Numbered from the stretch's first letter, positions 7,645 through 17,923 are shown. The stretch is 64,000 nt of DNA from Terriglobia bacterium (GCA_951813285.1 OX638355.1:3615136-3679135), one strand, 5' to 3'. The notes: generated by a model not told the origin, from the sequence alone. A program made the numbers and translations.

Positions 7645-9977
7645 GCTGAACCTCCTTGCTGAACAAGTTTCCAGATTTTTTCCGGGGTCAGAGGCATGTC
7701 GATATGCCGGACCCCCAGGTGGGAGAGAGCGTCCACCACCGAATTCACCACGGCGGGGGAAGCTGCGATGGTGCCCGCTTCACCCACGCCCTTGACACCC
7801 AGGGGGTTGACCGGGGAGGGTGTCTCGGTGCGGTCGGTCTCGATGGTCGGCACCATGGCCGCCTTGGGAAGGGCGTAGTCCATGTATTCCCCGGTGACGA
7901 GCTGGCCGGTATCGTCGTAGACCACCTGCTCGTAAAGCGCCTGTCCCAGGCCCTGGGCGACGCCGCCATGCACCTGGCCGTCCACCAGCAGGGGGTTGAT
8001 GACTTTTCCGCAGTCATCCACCGCCAGGTAGCGCTGGATGGCCACTTCACCGGTATCCGGATCGACCTCGCTCACCACGATGTGAGCCCCGAAGGGAAAG
8101 GCGAAGTTGGGGGGTTCCCAGTAGTTGGTTGCAACCAGTCCAGGCTGTGTATTGGCCGGGTAAGTGGGACCGGTCCAACTGGTCATCGCGATTTCGCCCA
8201 GGGTGACGGTCTTCCCGGTCTTGTTGCAGGTGCAGACGCCCGCGGCGTAGGTCACGTCGTCGGACTCGAGCAACATGGCGCCATAGGTTTCGATCTTCTC
8301 CTTGAGCTCCCGAATGGCCAGGACCAGGGCTGTTCCTCCCACGGACGTGTTGCGACTGCCGAAGGTGCCCACGCCGTGCTGCACCGTGGACGTATCTCCG
8401 TGGGCCACCACGATGTCGTCGATGTCCACCCCCAGCTCGTCGGCCGCAATCTGGCTGAAGGTGGTTTGCGTCCCCTGGCCGTGGGGGGACGTCCCCGTCA
8501 TAACGGTGACCTGGCCGGAAGGTTCGATCTTGACGGTAGCGCTCTCCCACCCTCCGGTGGGCAGAGCAGGGGAGGGACCGAAGGCGCAGATTTCGCCGTA
8601 GGTCGCGATGCCGATCCCCATCAGGCGCCCCTGTCGGCGGGCCTCCTCCTGCTGCTCCCGCAGTTGAGAGTACCCGACCGTCTCCACGGCTTTCTCCAGA
8701 ATGGCCGCGTAGTTGCCGCTGTCATAGGAGACCCCCATGGGCGTGTCGTAGGGGAAGTCGCTGGGTGGAACGAAGTTCTTGATTCGCAGTTCCACCGGGT
8801 CCATCTTCAGTTCGGCAGCCAGAACTTCCACCATGCGCTCGATCCCGTGGGTGGCTTCGGGCCGGCCGGCGCCCCGATAGAGATCGGTGGCCATCCTGTG
8901 GGTGAAGACTCCCACCACGTCGGCGTGGACGTTCTTGAACCGGTACAGGCCCGGCAACATCAGCACCGAGAGCGTGGGCATGGCCGGCGTCAACAGCATG
9001 TGGAAGGACCCCACGTCCTGAATGATCTTGACCTTGAGTCCCAGCATGGTGCCGTCCTTCTTGGCGGCCAGCTCGTAGTAGTCGATATGGCCCCGGCCGT
9101 GAATGGTGGCCAGAAACTCGTCGCGCCGCGTCAGGACCCATTTGACCGGCTTGCCGATCTTCATGGCGATGAAGGCCGTCAGGGCTTCCTCGGGATAGAG
9201 CTCGCACTTGCTTCCGAATCCACCGCCGACCTCCGGAGCAATCACCCGCAGCTTGTGCTCGGGCAAGCCCAGCACACCTGCCATCAGCGTTCTCAGGATG
9301 TGCGGGATTTGAGTGGAGCTGTAGACCGTGAGCGTCTCGTCGCCTGAATTCCAGGAGGCCACCGTGCCCCGGGGCTCCATGGCCGAAGGGGCCAGGCGTT
9401 GGCTGACGATGCGCTCCTTGACGATCACGTCGGCTTCCGCGAAGGCCTTCTCGATGTCTCCGCCTGCCTGATGGTGGGTGAAGGCCACGTTGTCGGCCCA
9501 CTCGGCGTGGACCGCCGGTGCGCCTGCTTCCAATGCCTCCTCGGGTTCTGAAACCGAGGCCGTGGGTTCGTATTCCACCTCCACCAGGTCGATGGCGTCG
9601 GCGGCGATGTAGCGATCTCGGGCGACCACCACAGCCACGGGATGGCCCACGTAGTAGACGCGATCCTGAGCCAGCAGGTGATGGTGCGGTATCCTCAGGT
9701 CGGGCAGGGAAATCCCACAGGGAACCGCTCCCAAGTGGTCGATATCCTTCCCGGTGTACACGGCCACCACGCCCGGGTGCTGTTCGGCAGCCCGGGTGTC
9801 GATGCCCTTGATATCGGCCGCCGGGTAGGGACTTCGCACCACCGCGGCATAGTGCATGCCGGGAAGCTCGATGTCCTCCACGTAGGTGGCGGTGCCGGTG
9901 ATGAGCCTCGGGTCCTCCCGCCTCCGGATGGGTTTTCCAATCAGTCGTTCGGTCTTCTTGGTTACGGTCGTCTCCAT
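7641..9977 (-). CDS. coxL: Molybdopterin-binding large subunit, form II CoxL-like
   Basis: 778 residues; N-terminal a/b-hammerhead domain (GKPIRRREDPRLITGTATYV) then the molybdenum-pterin domains. Catalyses hydroxylation of a carbon substrate at a Mo-cytosine-dinucleotide centre. The active-site loop reads LYRGAGRPEA, with YRGAGR at residues 367-372. True aerobic CO dehydrogenases (form I) have AYRCSFR with the copper-binding cysteine; form II enzymes have AYRGAGR. CO oxidation is therefore not supported; a purine, aldehyde or heteroaromatic substrate is possible. GVGEAGT near the C-terminus carries the catalytic glutamate typical of the family. Flanked by coxS three bases upstream and coxM overlapping downstream. 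Confidence 0.93.
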   Translation of the reverse strand: METTVTKKTERLIGKPIRRREDPRLITGTATYVEDIELPGMHYAAVVRSPYPAADIKGIDTRAAEQHPGVVAVYTGKDIDHLGAVPCGISLPDLRIPHHHLLAQDRVYYVGHPVAVVVARDRYIAADAIDLVEVEYEPTASVSEPEEALEAGAPAVHAEWADNVAFTHHQAGGDIEKAFAEADVIVKERIVSQRLAPSAMEPRGTVASWNSGDETLTVYSSTQIPHILRTLMAGVLGLPEHKLRVIAPEVGGGFGSKCELYPEEALTAFIAMKIGKPVKWVLTRRDEFLATIHGRGHIDYYELAAKKDGTMLGLKVKIIQDVGSFHMLLTPAMPTLSVLMLPGLYRFKNVHADVVGVFTHRMATDLYRGAGRPEATHGIERMVEVLAAELKMDPVELRIKNFVPPSDFPYDTPMGVSYDSGNYAAILEKAVETVGYSQLREQQEEARRQGRLMGIGIATYGEICAFGPSPALPTGGWESATVKIEPSGQVTVMTGTSPHGQGTQTTFSQIAADELGVDIDDIVVAHGDTSTVQHGVGTFGSRNTSVGGTALVLAIRELKEKIETYGAMLLESDDVTYAAGVCTCNKTGKTVTLGEIAMTSWTGPTYPANTQPGLVATNYWEPPNFAFPFGAHIVVSEVDPDTGEVAIQRYLAVDDCGKVINPLLVDGQVHGGVAQGLGQALYEQVVYDDTGQLVTGEYMDYALPKAAMVPTIETDRTETPSPVNPLGVKGVGEAGTIAASPAVVNSVVDALSHLGVRHIDMPLTPEKIWKLVQQGGSA

Positions 9978-9980
9978 CGC

Positions 9981-10451
9981 TTACCCTCCTACCTTGGCCG
10001 CGGCCGATTTCACTGCATTGACGATGTGCTGATAACCCGTGCAGCGGCACAGGTTGCCCTCCAGGCCGTGGCGTATCTCCTCATCGGTCGGCTGGGGGTT
10101 TCTCTCGATCAGCTCTCTGGTCGTCATCAGCATGCCGGGCGTGCAAAAGCCGCACTGCAGACCATGCTCGTTCCAGAAGGCCTCCTGAACCGGATGCAAT
10201 TGCCCGTCAGTGGCCAGCCCTTCGACCGTCACGATGTCCTGGCCGTCGGCTTGAACGGCCAGCAGGGCGCAAGACTTCACCGTCTTTCCGTTGAGAGCCA
10301 CCGTGCAGGCGCCACAAATGGAGGTTTCACATCCAATGTGAGGTCCCTTGAGGCCGATGACCTCGCGGAGATAGTGGATCAACAGCAGTCGAGGCTCGAC
10401 TTCGTCGGTGCGCTCTTGTCCGTTGATGCGAACATTGATTTGGGTTTTCAT
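9981..10451 (-). CDS. coxS: 2Fe-2S small subunit of Cox-type hydroxylase
   Basis: 156 residues, standard size. Two [2Fe-2S] domains: the plant-ferredoxin type with GCETSICGACTVALNGKTVKSC and the alpha-helical type with CGFCTPGM and CRCTGYQHI. Carries electrons from the molybdenum centre to FAD. First gene of the operon; 275 bases separate it from the divergent acylphosphatase gene and should contain the promoter, though I see no convincing -35/-10 pair. No Cox maturation genes (coxD, coxE, coxF) lie nearby. Confidence 0.95.
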   Translation of the reverse strand: MKTQINVRINGQERTDEVEPRLLLIHYLREVIGLKGPHIGCETSICGACTVALNGKTVKSCALLAVQADGQDIVTVEGLATDGQLHPVQEAFWNEHGLQCGFCTPGMLMTTRELIERNPQPTDEEIRHGLEGNLCRCTGYQHIVNAVKSAAAKVGG

Positions 10452-10726
10452 CTTGGGCGTCCTAACTGGGTTTGGATCATTGAAACACGGAATGCAGCAA
10501 AGCTATCAAATTCTAAAAAAAATGCAAGCCTCGACTTTTGCGCATTGTGCATCGGCAAAATGCCAGGCTTGGATTTTCCCGGTCGGCGGCGGGACAGCAT
10601 CGGCGCCGTTGAGGCCCCAAACACACCCCTGGAAGGTGGGCCTGATTCGCCTGGTGACGGTTGTGGGCGGTTTCGATGGCGGCTCACACCGCCTATTGAC
10701 ATTCCCCAGGGGAGAATCTATGTTCG

Positions 10727-11008
10727 GTGCTTGTGAAAGCCGGGGCCAGAATACTGATCGAGGGGGCCGTCCAGGGAGTCGGATACCGCTTCTTCATCTA
10801 TCGCCACGCCTCCCGCCTGGGGCTGGTCGGATTCACCAGGAATCTATCCAGCGGAGCGGTCGAGATTGAACTCGAAGGTGAGCGGGCCCTCATCGAGGCC
10901 CTGTTGGTACAGGCGCGCAAGGGACCCTATTCGGCCAGGGTGGACACCCTCCGGATGGAATGGCGGGCTTGGCGGCACAGCTACACTCACTTTGAAATCC
11001 GACATTGA
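10727..11008 (+). CDS. acyP: Acylphosphatase
   Basis: 93 residues. Hydrolyses acyl phosphates. Signature GAVQGVGYRFFIYRHASRL contains the phosphate-binding loop and catalytic arginine; the asparagine is in GFTRNLSSGAVEIELEGE. The GTG at 10727 follows CAGGGGAGAA at a suitable distance; a second GTG at 10733 is possible. Its stop overlaps the ispF start (TGATG), implying coupling. Confidence 0.92.
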   Translation: MLVKAGARILIEGAVQGVGYRFFIYRHASRLGLVGFTRNLSSGAVEIELEGERALIEALLVQARKGPYSARVDTLRMEWRAWRHSYTHFEIRH

Positions 11009-11484
11009 TGACTCGCATTGGATTCGGATACGACATTCACGCGTTTTCGCCGGGACGCAGACTGATTCTCGGGGGAGTCGAGATTCCGTCGGAGCGCGGA
11101 CTGCTGGGCCACTCGGATGCCGACGTGTTGTTGCATGCCATCTGCGATGCGCTCCTGGGCTCGGCGGCGCTGGGCGACATCGGCAGCCATTTCCCGGACG
11201 ACGACGAGCAGTTCCGGAATGCGCCCAGCACGGTATTTCTGAAAGAAGTCGCCCGGCTGATCAAGGCTCACGACTACGCCGTGGTCAACCTGGATGCGAC
11301 GGTGGTGTTGGAATCACCCCGAATTGCCGCCTATGTCCCCCGGATGAGGGAGACCATCGCCGGGGTGCTGGGCCTGGAAACCGGACGGGTATCGGTCAAG
11401 GCGACCACCCACGAGCGGCTGGGGGCCCTGGGAAAAGGAGAGGGATGCGCTGCCTACGCGGTGGCCTTGATTGAGTCGGAGTGA
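11008..11484 (+). CDS. ispF: 2-C-methyl-D-erythritol 2,4-cyclodiphosphate synthase
   Basis: 158 residues. Fifth step of the MEP isoprenoid pathway: closes the cyclodiphosphate from CDP-ME-2-phosphate. N-terminal RIGFGYDIHAFSPGRRLILGG has the zinc ligands D and H; GHSDADVLLHAICDALLG and IGSHFPDD follow, and KATTHERLGALGKGEGCAAY closes the protein. Normal length. Supplies the precursors used by the polyprenyl synthase and cyclase encoded near 35-40 kb, though not in the same operon. Confidence 0.97.
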   Translation: MTRIGFGYDIHAFSPGRRLILGGVEIPSERGLLGHSDADVLLHAICDALLGSAALGDIGSHFPDDDEQFRNAPSTVFLKEVARLIKAHDYAVVNLDATVVLESPRIAAYVPRMRETIAGVLGLETGRVSVKATTHERLGALGKGEGCAAYAVALIESE

Positions 11485-11563
11485 GGAGAGTGGCTGCGAG
11501 GGACCGGGAAAACCGGCAGCCGGCACCGCGGAAAGCGCCCTGAGGACGACGGAAGGAGCGGGC

Positions 11564-11944
11564 ATGACCACGAAACCCGAAGTTGGCGGCTTGATCCACA
11601 AGAACTGCGTTCCCTGCCGCGGTGGGATTCCACCACTCAAAGGAGAAGCGATCGGGAAGTTCCTGCAGGAGGTGAACGCCTGGGAAGCGGTGGAAGAGCA
11701 CCATCTGGTCAAGAGCTTCCGGTTCAAGAATTTCAGGACCGCCCTCGACTTCGTGAACGGAGTGGGCGAACTCGCCGAGAGGGAATGGCACCACCCTGAC
11801 TTGGCCCTGGCCTGGGGCAAGGTGGACATCAAGATCTACACCCACAAGATCGACGGCCTGAGCCAGAACGATTTCATCCTGGCGGCCAAGATCGACCACC
11901 TCTACTCCGAGGCGCCCGGCCGGAAGGCCGATGAGCCCAGGTAG
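11564..11944 (+). CDS. phhB: Pterin-4-alpha-carbinolamine dehydratase
   Basis: 126 residues from the ATG at 11564, chosen for GGAAGGAGCGGGC just upstream; the frame is open earlier but has no homology-like sequence there. Dehydrates 4a-hydroxytetrahydrobiopterin, or acts as a DCoH-like or molybdopterin-related factor. Motif FRFKNFRTALDFVNGVGELAE then EREWHHPDLALAWGKVDIKI has the paired catalytic histidines. Eighty bases after ispF, probably the same transcript. Converges on brxA. Confidence 0.93.
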   Translation: MTTKPEVGGLIHKNCVPCRGGIPPLKGEAIGKFLQEVNAWEAVEEHHLVKSFRFKNFRTALDFVNGVGELAEREWHHPDLALAWGKVDIKIYTHKIDGLSQNDFILAAKIDHLYSEAPGRKADEPR

Positions 11945-11992
11945 TACTCACGGCCGCCCCCAAGCGGAAAACAAGGTTATTCAACCGTTCTC

Positions 11993-12760
11993 TTATCGCC
12001 GGGTCGGACCTTCCCTGCGCAACATCGCAAGATCGTCATCGAAGCCAGGCGGCAGGAGTTCCAGCCGAGGCGAGAGAGAGGCCAGACGCCTGGATGACAC
12101 ATGGGCCAGGCGGAACGGAAACATGCTCGGACTGGCCAGCAGGTCTCTGATCGCGGCAGATCCATTTGCATGGGAGTAGAGAGAGGCCTCCACCATCCAG
12201 GCGATCAGCCCCGGGTCCTCAACCGGGTATTGCTGCCCGTTTTCATAGACACCTTTGGCCTTTGTCTCATTCAGTACCTCCCAATCGATGAACGATCGAA
12301 GCACACGCCGCACAGCTCGTGACACGGTTTCGCGTTCTCCGTATTGCTCCCTGATCCTTCGCTGAACATGCGCTGCCGCGGCTGTTCCCTGAAGCCGCAA
12401 GAGCCGGCCGGTGTGGGCGGCGACGGAACCCCAAAAGGGGTAGACTGCCAGAACCATCCCCCAGTGGACTGCAATTCTGTCTTGGGGGGAGAGTCTTTGG
12501 AAGATCTGCAGGCCTTCGTCCCTGAGCTTCTTCCGATCGGGGGGCACGGTGAGCCAAGTATTCAACAGGATGGTAATTATTTTCTCCCTGTTGCCCCTGA
12601 CGGATGCACCACCGACGGATACCCGTTTTCGCAACCGGTTCTGGAGCGAATCGTTGATTTTGGTCTTGTCATCGCCGGTCATCACCAATCGAGCGGTATG
12701 TTCGAACCACTCGAGTCGAATGCGCTGGCTGAATCCGATCTGAGCCTGCCGTCTTCTCAC
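11993..12760 (-). CDS. brxA: BrxA-like protein (DUF1819), end of BREX type 3 operon
   Basis: 255 residues, helical, rich in Arg. Resembles BrxA/DUF1819: RGNREKIITILLNTWLTVP, then RIAVHWGMVLAVYPFWGSVA, and the late TKAKGVYENGQQYPVEDPGL segment. BrxA is a small DNA-binding helical protein of the BREX phage-exclusion complex. The ATG overlaps the pglZ stop (ATGA), and brxA as the last gene after pglZ is the type 3 order (brxF, brxC, pglXI, brxHII, pglZ, brxA). Family call is from pattern and context together. Confidence 0.8.
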   Translation of the reverse strand: MRRRQAQIGFSQRIRLEWFEHTARLVMTGDDKTKINDSLQNRLRKRVSVGGASVRGNREKIITILLNTWLTVPPDRKKLRDEGLQIFQRLSPQDRIAVHWGMVLAVYPFWGSVAAHTGRLLRLQGTAAAAHVQRRIREQYGERETVSRAVRRVLRSFIDWEVLNETKAKGVYENGQQYPVEDPGLIAWMVEASLYSHANGSAAIRDLLASPSMFPFRLAHVSSRRLASLSPRLELLPPGFDDDLAMLRREGPTRR

Positions 12761-14772
12761 GCACCCCTCCTTTCGATTTCAACAAGAGGGAGGATGAGTT
12801 CTTCAAGAGACGCTCCACCGTGGCAAACCAGGCGTTCCTTTTTACGCACGAACGCCGAGCGTTCTGCGGCCAACAGAGGCCAGTAGTTCGTCGGCAATCC
12901 GATTGGTGGCCACTCCAGGGCGCCTGGAAATCGCTCTTGGGTCTGATGACGCAGTGAGGGATCAGGGTAGATTCGAACCCGTCTGCCGCGCAAGTCGGCA
13001 ACCGTTCCCTCTGACGGCCGGCCGCACCCCGCCGCCTCGATGTTTCCATGATCCGAAGTCAGGTAAACGCGGAACCCGTTTTCCAGGAGCAGATCCAGAA
13101 GCTTCGTCATAAATGGTTGAGCGGCCCACTGCCGGACCTGGTTGTGCATCCCCGCAGCACCCAATTCCATGCCGTGCATGATCTTGTCCACCTTATCGAC
13201 AACCAGGCCGACGACCCGTAGCCTTGGCATGGCGACAATCGCTTCCACATCCCCCAGATCACCGTCACCCAACCCCTTGGCGTATGCGACTTCGTGCTGC
13301 GCCAGCCCCTGGTCCACCCAGAACTGGGTCCACAACGCCGGCTCCTTGTCCGTAGTGTGGATGCTGTTCGGAAAGTACAGGGGCGGCTTTCCCGCGAAGG
13401 CCGCCTGACGAGAAACCGATGTAATGGTTGGAATCCAGCCAAATACCGCGTTTTCCCGGAAGCGCAATCCCGGACGTTTCTGGGCAAGCTCTTTTCGCAA
13501 GACGATCCATTGATTCAGCGAAAGGCCGTCCACCAGGACCAGGACCACCTTGTGCTGCCGGGCGCCGTCGACGTGTCTGGAGAGGAACCGCGGAATGTGA
13601 TGGAGCATCACCGGCGGAACCGGAGGTAGGTTGACCAGTCCTGCATAGCGTTTTGTCAGCCAGGATAGGAGCGCGTCATCAATGCGGGCTTGCAGCCTCA
13701 CCATCTTTTGGCCTGCGGGCTCCGTCAGCGCCGCATCCGGGTCCAGCACAAGACTGACAAGCTCAGCCCAATTTCCGGCAATACGGAACCAGTCCTCATG
13801 ACGCGCGTCCAGGTTTGGAATGGCAGAGGGCAGGGTGTCGAGGAGGCTATCTACGCGTCGCGCCCGATCGGCCCGGTCGTCCGTGCGGATGCCGGCGGCA
13901 ACCCAGGATTTCGACAAAGATTCAGCCTTTTCATGGGGAACGGCTTCCAAAAGTCCTTCGAGAAAGAGGTTGTCGATGTAGACACGGACGTCGGCATGGT
14001 CGAATGACAAATCCGCAGGACCGGGCAGCTCAAGTCGATAGGGCGTCGCATCCTCGCGAACACCGGAACCTTTCTGTTTTGCCGATTTTGCAGTCCGGTC
14101 AAGAAAGATGGGCCAGCGTTCCTGGAGAAATGAGAAAAAAACCTCACGATCCGGGATGATTGATTCAAGAGGCCACGATTCAAAACCACCCTGGCGGCGG
14201 AGAACGTGTACTAAGCGCTCATCAAGCAAGGAGGGGATTCGTTGTTTACGGTAGTGGCGGCGCAGCAACAGGCGCAGAAGGTCGGAGGGTGTTCTGACGA
14301 GTTCCGGCGTTATCCCGAAGACATGCCGCAGAACGAATTCCTTGGTGGGGTTGTCGCCGAGCACACCGGGAGCGTGCCGCTCCTGGGCCTCATAGAGCAC
14401 GTCCAGATCTCCGCGGTCCAAGACGGCAACAACGGGATAGCTCAGGTTAGGAAAAATGTCGCCGAGGTTGAACGACAACCGGCGGCCCGCCTGGAGCAGA
14501 TCGTAAGGCAGGGAGTCGAGGTCACTGGCGCCGGAATGAAGCACCACCACCAGATCTGTTTGTTCCCCCCGGTCCCAGCCGGAGCGAAACCGGGATTCGT
14601 AGGCATATCGGAAGGCGACGGGGTCCTCGAACGGGATCGGCTCGAAGCCCCGCTGGAGTATACCCGCAAGAATACCTTCCTCCAGAAGCAGCCCGTCGGG
14701 ATCGGAAACCAGCGTCAGCCGGGCCACCTTGGGGGTGAACTCTGTGAGAATATGGTCGCGCCAGTTAGCCAT
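12757..14772 (-). CDS. pglZ: PglZ, BREX phosphatase-domain protein
   Basis: 671 residues. The C-terminal half carries the PglZ domain of the alkaline phosphatase superfamily: KVVLVLVDGLSLNQW (metal aspartate), IPTITSVSRQAAFAGK (nucleophile region), VDKVDKIMHG and YLTSDHGNIEAAG (second metal site). The N-terminal half is the BREX-specific part. PglZ is a core BREX component present in every type. The ATG at 14772 has GAGAAGGG upstream. It overlaps brxA by four bases. Its upstream neighbour brxHII is separated by 684 bases containing a decayed transposon, which may cut it off from the operon promoter. Confidence 0.92.
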   Translation of the reverse strand: MANWRDHILTEFTPKVARLTLVSDPDGLLLEEGILAGILQRGFEPIPFEDPVAFRYAYESRFRSGWDRGEQTDLVVVLHSGASDLDSLPYDLLQAGRRLSFNLGDIFPNLSYPVVAVLDRGDLDVLYEAQERHAPGVLGDNPTKEFVLRHVFGITPELVRTPSDLLRLLLRRHYRKQRIPSLLDERLVHVLRRQGGFESWPLESIIPDREVFFSFLQERWPIFLDRTAKSAKQKGSGVREDATPYRLELPGPADLSFDHADVRVYIDNLFLEGLLEAVPHEKAESLSKSWVAAGIRTDDRADRARRVDSLLDTLPSAIPNLDARHEDWFRIAGNWAELVSLVLDPDAALTEPAGQKMVRLQARIDDALLSWLTKRYAGLVNLPPVPPVMLHHIPRFLSRHVDGARQHKVVLVLVDGLSLNQWIVLRKELAQKRPGLRFRENAVFGWIPTITSVSRQAAFAGKPPLYFPNSIHTTDKEPALWTQFWVDQGLAQHEVAYAKGLGDGDLGDVEAIVAMPRLRVVGLVVDKVDKIMHGMELGAAGMHNQVRQWAAQPFMTKLLDLLLENGFRVYLTSDHGNIEAAGCGRPSEGTVADLRGRRVRIYPDPSLRHQTQERFPGALEWPPIGLPTNYWPLLAAERSAFVRKKERLVCHGGASLEELILPLVEIERRGA

Positions 14773-14859
14773 GCGCCCTTCTCAACCCGGCAGCGACACC
14801 CAACAGATAAAGCTGTTGGCGACTACACTTTCGGCGATAGTGGCTACCTTTGGATTCGA

Positions 14860-15422
14860 ACACTCGCATGGCCTGCTCTTCTCTCTGCCTCCCCGGGCCC
14901 ACTCGCCCCTCAAGATCAAGCATGAGAATCGACGCCTCGGATCCTGGGCCTATCTGGCTGCCTGGGATGTCCACCAAGCTAAGGTCTATAGCCGTTGCGA
15001 GTCTCGCAGCACCATTGTCACCTTCGACCGCTTGGTCCACCAGGTCATGAATCAGGATCCCTACCGCCATGCCCATCGGGTCTTTTGGATTGTCGACAAC
15101 GGTACCTGCCACCGCGGTCCGGCTTCGATTCAACGCTTGCAGGGGCGTTTTCCTAACTTACGCCTGATTCACGGTCCCATCCACGCCGGTTGGCTCAATC
15201 AAGTGGAAATCTATTTCTCTATCGTCCAGCGCAAGGTTCTTACTCCCAATGACTTTCCCTCCCCGTCGGCTCTCTCCCGGCGCCTGCGACAGTTCGAACA
15301 GCATTACCAATGCTCGGCTCGGTCCTTCCAATGGAAGTTCACCAGAGCTCACCTTCGTGACCTCCTTGCGCGTCTCGACTTTGCCGCCTAATATACGTCG
15401 CAATACTTATGAACCGGTGTAC
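14860..15422 (+). pseudogene. Degenerate IS630-like transposase, C-terminal part only
   Basis: An open stretch ending at 15391 encodes the last ~170 residues of an IS630/Tc1-type DDE transposase: FWIVDNGTCHRGPASIQRL with the second aspartate, then IHAGWLNQVEIYFSIVQRKV with the terminal glutamate, and PSALSRRLRQFEQHY. The N-terminal half with the first aspartate is missing. The sequence after the stop (TACGTCGCAATACTTATGAA to about 15422) is the element's end; the same end occurs in the small insertion at 2630-2759. The left boundary is not clear. It sits between brxHII and pglZ, opposite to the operon. Confidence 0.8.
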
Positions 15423-15456
15423 TAAGTGGCCCCATTTTCGGGTTCCACTTTTCTCT

Positions 15457-17923
15457 TCAACTACGACGATTTTCCATGTCTATGACTGGCATCTGGGAAA
15501 GTCTATCCACTAATCGTGTTGGAGTGATGTTGCCAACATTTAGCTCCCGGGACAGTTCCTCAAGGACTTTTTCGTCACTGAGTCTGGTCATTTTTGACCT
15601 GACTCGGCGGAGGGCGGCAGCGACCCCATCATATATTTCCTTTAGTTGTGCGAGAGTGACATGGCAAAGTGATCCAGCATGAGGAAGAGCTTCTGGATCG
15701 ACTGTCATACGGGGGCTCTCAATTAGACATAAAATCTTGGTATTGTCGTCATATGTTCGATTGGTACGAACCCAGTTGTCGTGGCTTTGAGCCTGCCGAA
15801 TATCATTGACTCCTAAAGGACCTTCCGGCGTGTGCTCTGATTTTGCCTCATGTACAACATGAACGAGGTTTTCGATGGACCAAATACAGTCAGGCACGGC
15901 ATTCCCTTGAGGTAACTCTGCCTGGAATCCGAGCATCTCGCCGAGTCCCTTGAGACCTTGATGGAATACTGTATGTCTGGTGGACTGGAGATCCTCCCCT
16001 ATTTGGTTGAGTTGTCGCTCAAATCTCGCTCCGACAGCACCCCAATCGGCCAAATGTCCTCGGATCGTTTCCGCAGCTAACGCAGACATCTCATCAACTT
16101 CTGAAGTTTTTCCATTCGGACCGAAAGAACGACCTAAACGCGCAAACCAGCTGACGCCGATACAACATTTTGAGGCACGGTTCAGTAAATCGCTAGCCGT
16201 GTCGTAGTAGACGTTGTTTCTACTAGTCTCATGGAGAACCATCGCTACTTCGGCCGAAAGGTAGTACCACCAAGCACGATATGGCTTTGTTTCATCGCCG
16301 CCGAGTGCATCTGCGACTTTTCGGGCGCACTCAAGTGCCTCCTCAAAGTTGCCCGACCACAATGCATAGAGATAGGCAACCTCGTCACTGACTACAGATT
16401 TCAATCGTTTTGATATCGGATCATTGCGACGGGACGAACTATCCCGTAAGGCGAGTATTGCGTCCTCTGCATCTTTCCAATCATCATCCCTTGACAAGAA
16501 CGCTTTCCATACCTTCTCGAAATCCTTGGCATTCTTATCTCTTGAATTGTCGATACCGAATTCAAGTTCTGCCTGTAGCTCGGGATTCAAAATGAGGCGA
16601 TTTTCATTCTTTAAGAGAAAATCAACCAACCGACGCCCGACCAAGAATACAACCGCAAAGTCATTGTCAGATCGTGTGCAGCGACCAACTCCCTGGGTAA
16701 AGCGTGTTATCACACGATCTCTAAGTAAAGAAAACGCCTTGATTTTGGACCAGAGAAACCTCTCTTGCAGATTTGTTCCACTGGGCAGTCCGCCGAATAC
16801 GAGAAGACGACACGCTTCATCTGGCAAGTCCAAACCATCGTAGCGTGATAGCAGTAAGGTTGCTTTTTCATGTTTTAGAAATGGCTCAATGCTTTCCTCT
16901 ATGTCAGAAGCGTGGAGAATCTTTATGTCCAATTGTTCAACTGCGTTGACCAGCGCTGTCCCTTCAGGGTCATATCGACTCGGTACGAGAATAAGACTTC
17001 GGTCAAACTTCTGTATCGCACCTTCTACAACTTCAATCATCTCCTCGTTGGTCATTTCAAGCTCAGGAATGAGAAATAGCCGTCGTCCGTTGCCCTGCCT
17101 GTCCCATCCTGTAGGAAGTGGTAATCGCTTGATTGAATTGACGCCCGTAAGACGTTCCAATTCCCCACCAGCCCCCAGAGTCGCCGACATATAAACCCGC
17201 TGCTTTGCTTGCGAAAAGGGGGGATGCGTTTGAGTTGGCGGGATGAATGGCCGGATGAGAATTGAATTCCAAGAAACGAAAAAGTTACAGGCTTCAGCGT
17301 GATCCTTGACCACATTCCACGCAAACCGCGGAGATGTACTTCCTTTGAGACTTCCGTCAAGTAAGTCTCTTATCGCATTTGCGTGTTTACGGATTGAAGT
17401 GCCAGAAACCAGTTCGATTTTGCCGGCCTTTATAGGACTCCAGTCACTGTGTTCTGAAATATCTGAATAGAACGCGGCATCCAATTCATTACGTAGGAGT
17501 TCCACAAGAGCATAGTAGGTGTGGGGAATGTCTGAACGTGAAATTTCTACAGACCACATACTGACCATGAAATTCTCGCCAGCATGAGCATCGTCCAGAA
17601 TCAAAGTCTGGGCATCCCTTATTCGGGGACTGATATTGAAAACTGCGCTATAGGTAGTTACGGCGATAGCGCGACTCGACTGATATTCACTAAACTCTCT
17701 CGGTGGGTAACTACTCTGCTTTCCAACCAAGACATGTGCTTCTATTCCATAGCCTTTCGCCTGCTCGTAAACCTGCCTCGCGAGTTGGCGTGTTGGGCAG
17801 AGATAGGCGATTCGCTCCCTACGCGCTCGGCGTCTCCACTCCGCGATTAAAAGTCCGACAAGTGTCTTTCCGGCACCGGTAGGGAGTTCCACAGCCACGT
17901 CGCGAATATCACGACATTCTTGG
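15457..17923 (-). pseudogene. brxHII: BrxHII helicase, C-terminal part separated by an insertion
   Basis: About 820 residues of a DEAD/DEAH-type superfamily 2 helicase. Walker A ELPTGAGKTLVGLL comes almost at once, then CPTRQLARQVYEQAKGYG, a DDAH Walker B (TLILDDAHAGEN), TLGAGGELERLTGV and motif VI QGVGRCTRSDND. The helicase core has no N-terminus here: the frame runs back through VPLSANFAKGSQ-like sequence into the insertion element starting at 17924. The missing ~50 residues lie at 19411-19563. Joining across one copy of the duplicated CCAA gives RAYYQECRDIRDVAVELP in frame. Type 3 BREX carries BrxHII at this position. Confidence 0.9.

Noticed and set aside
7641-9977. True carbon monoxide dehydrogenase
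   Set aside because: The loop reads YRGAGR, not the AYRCSFR of form I enzymes.
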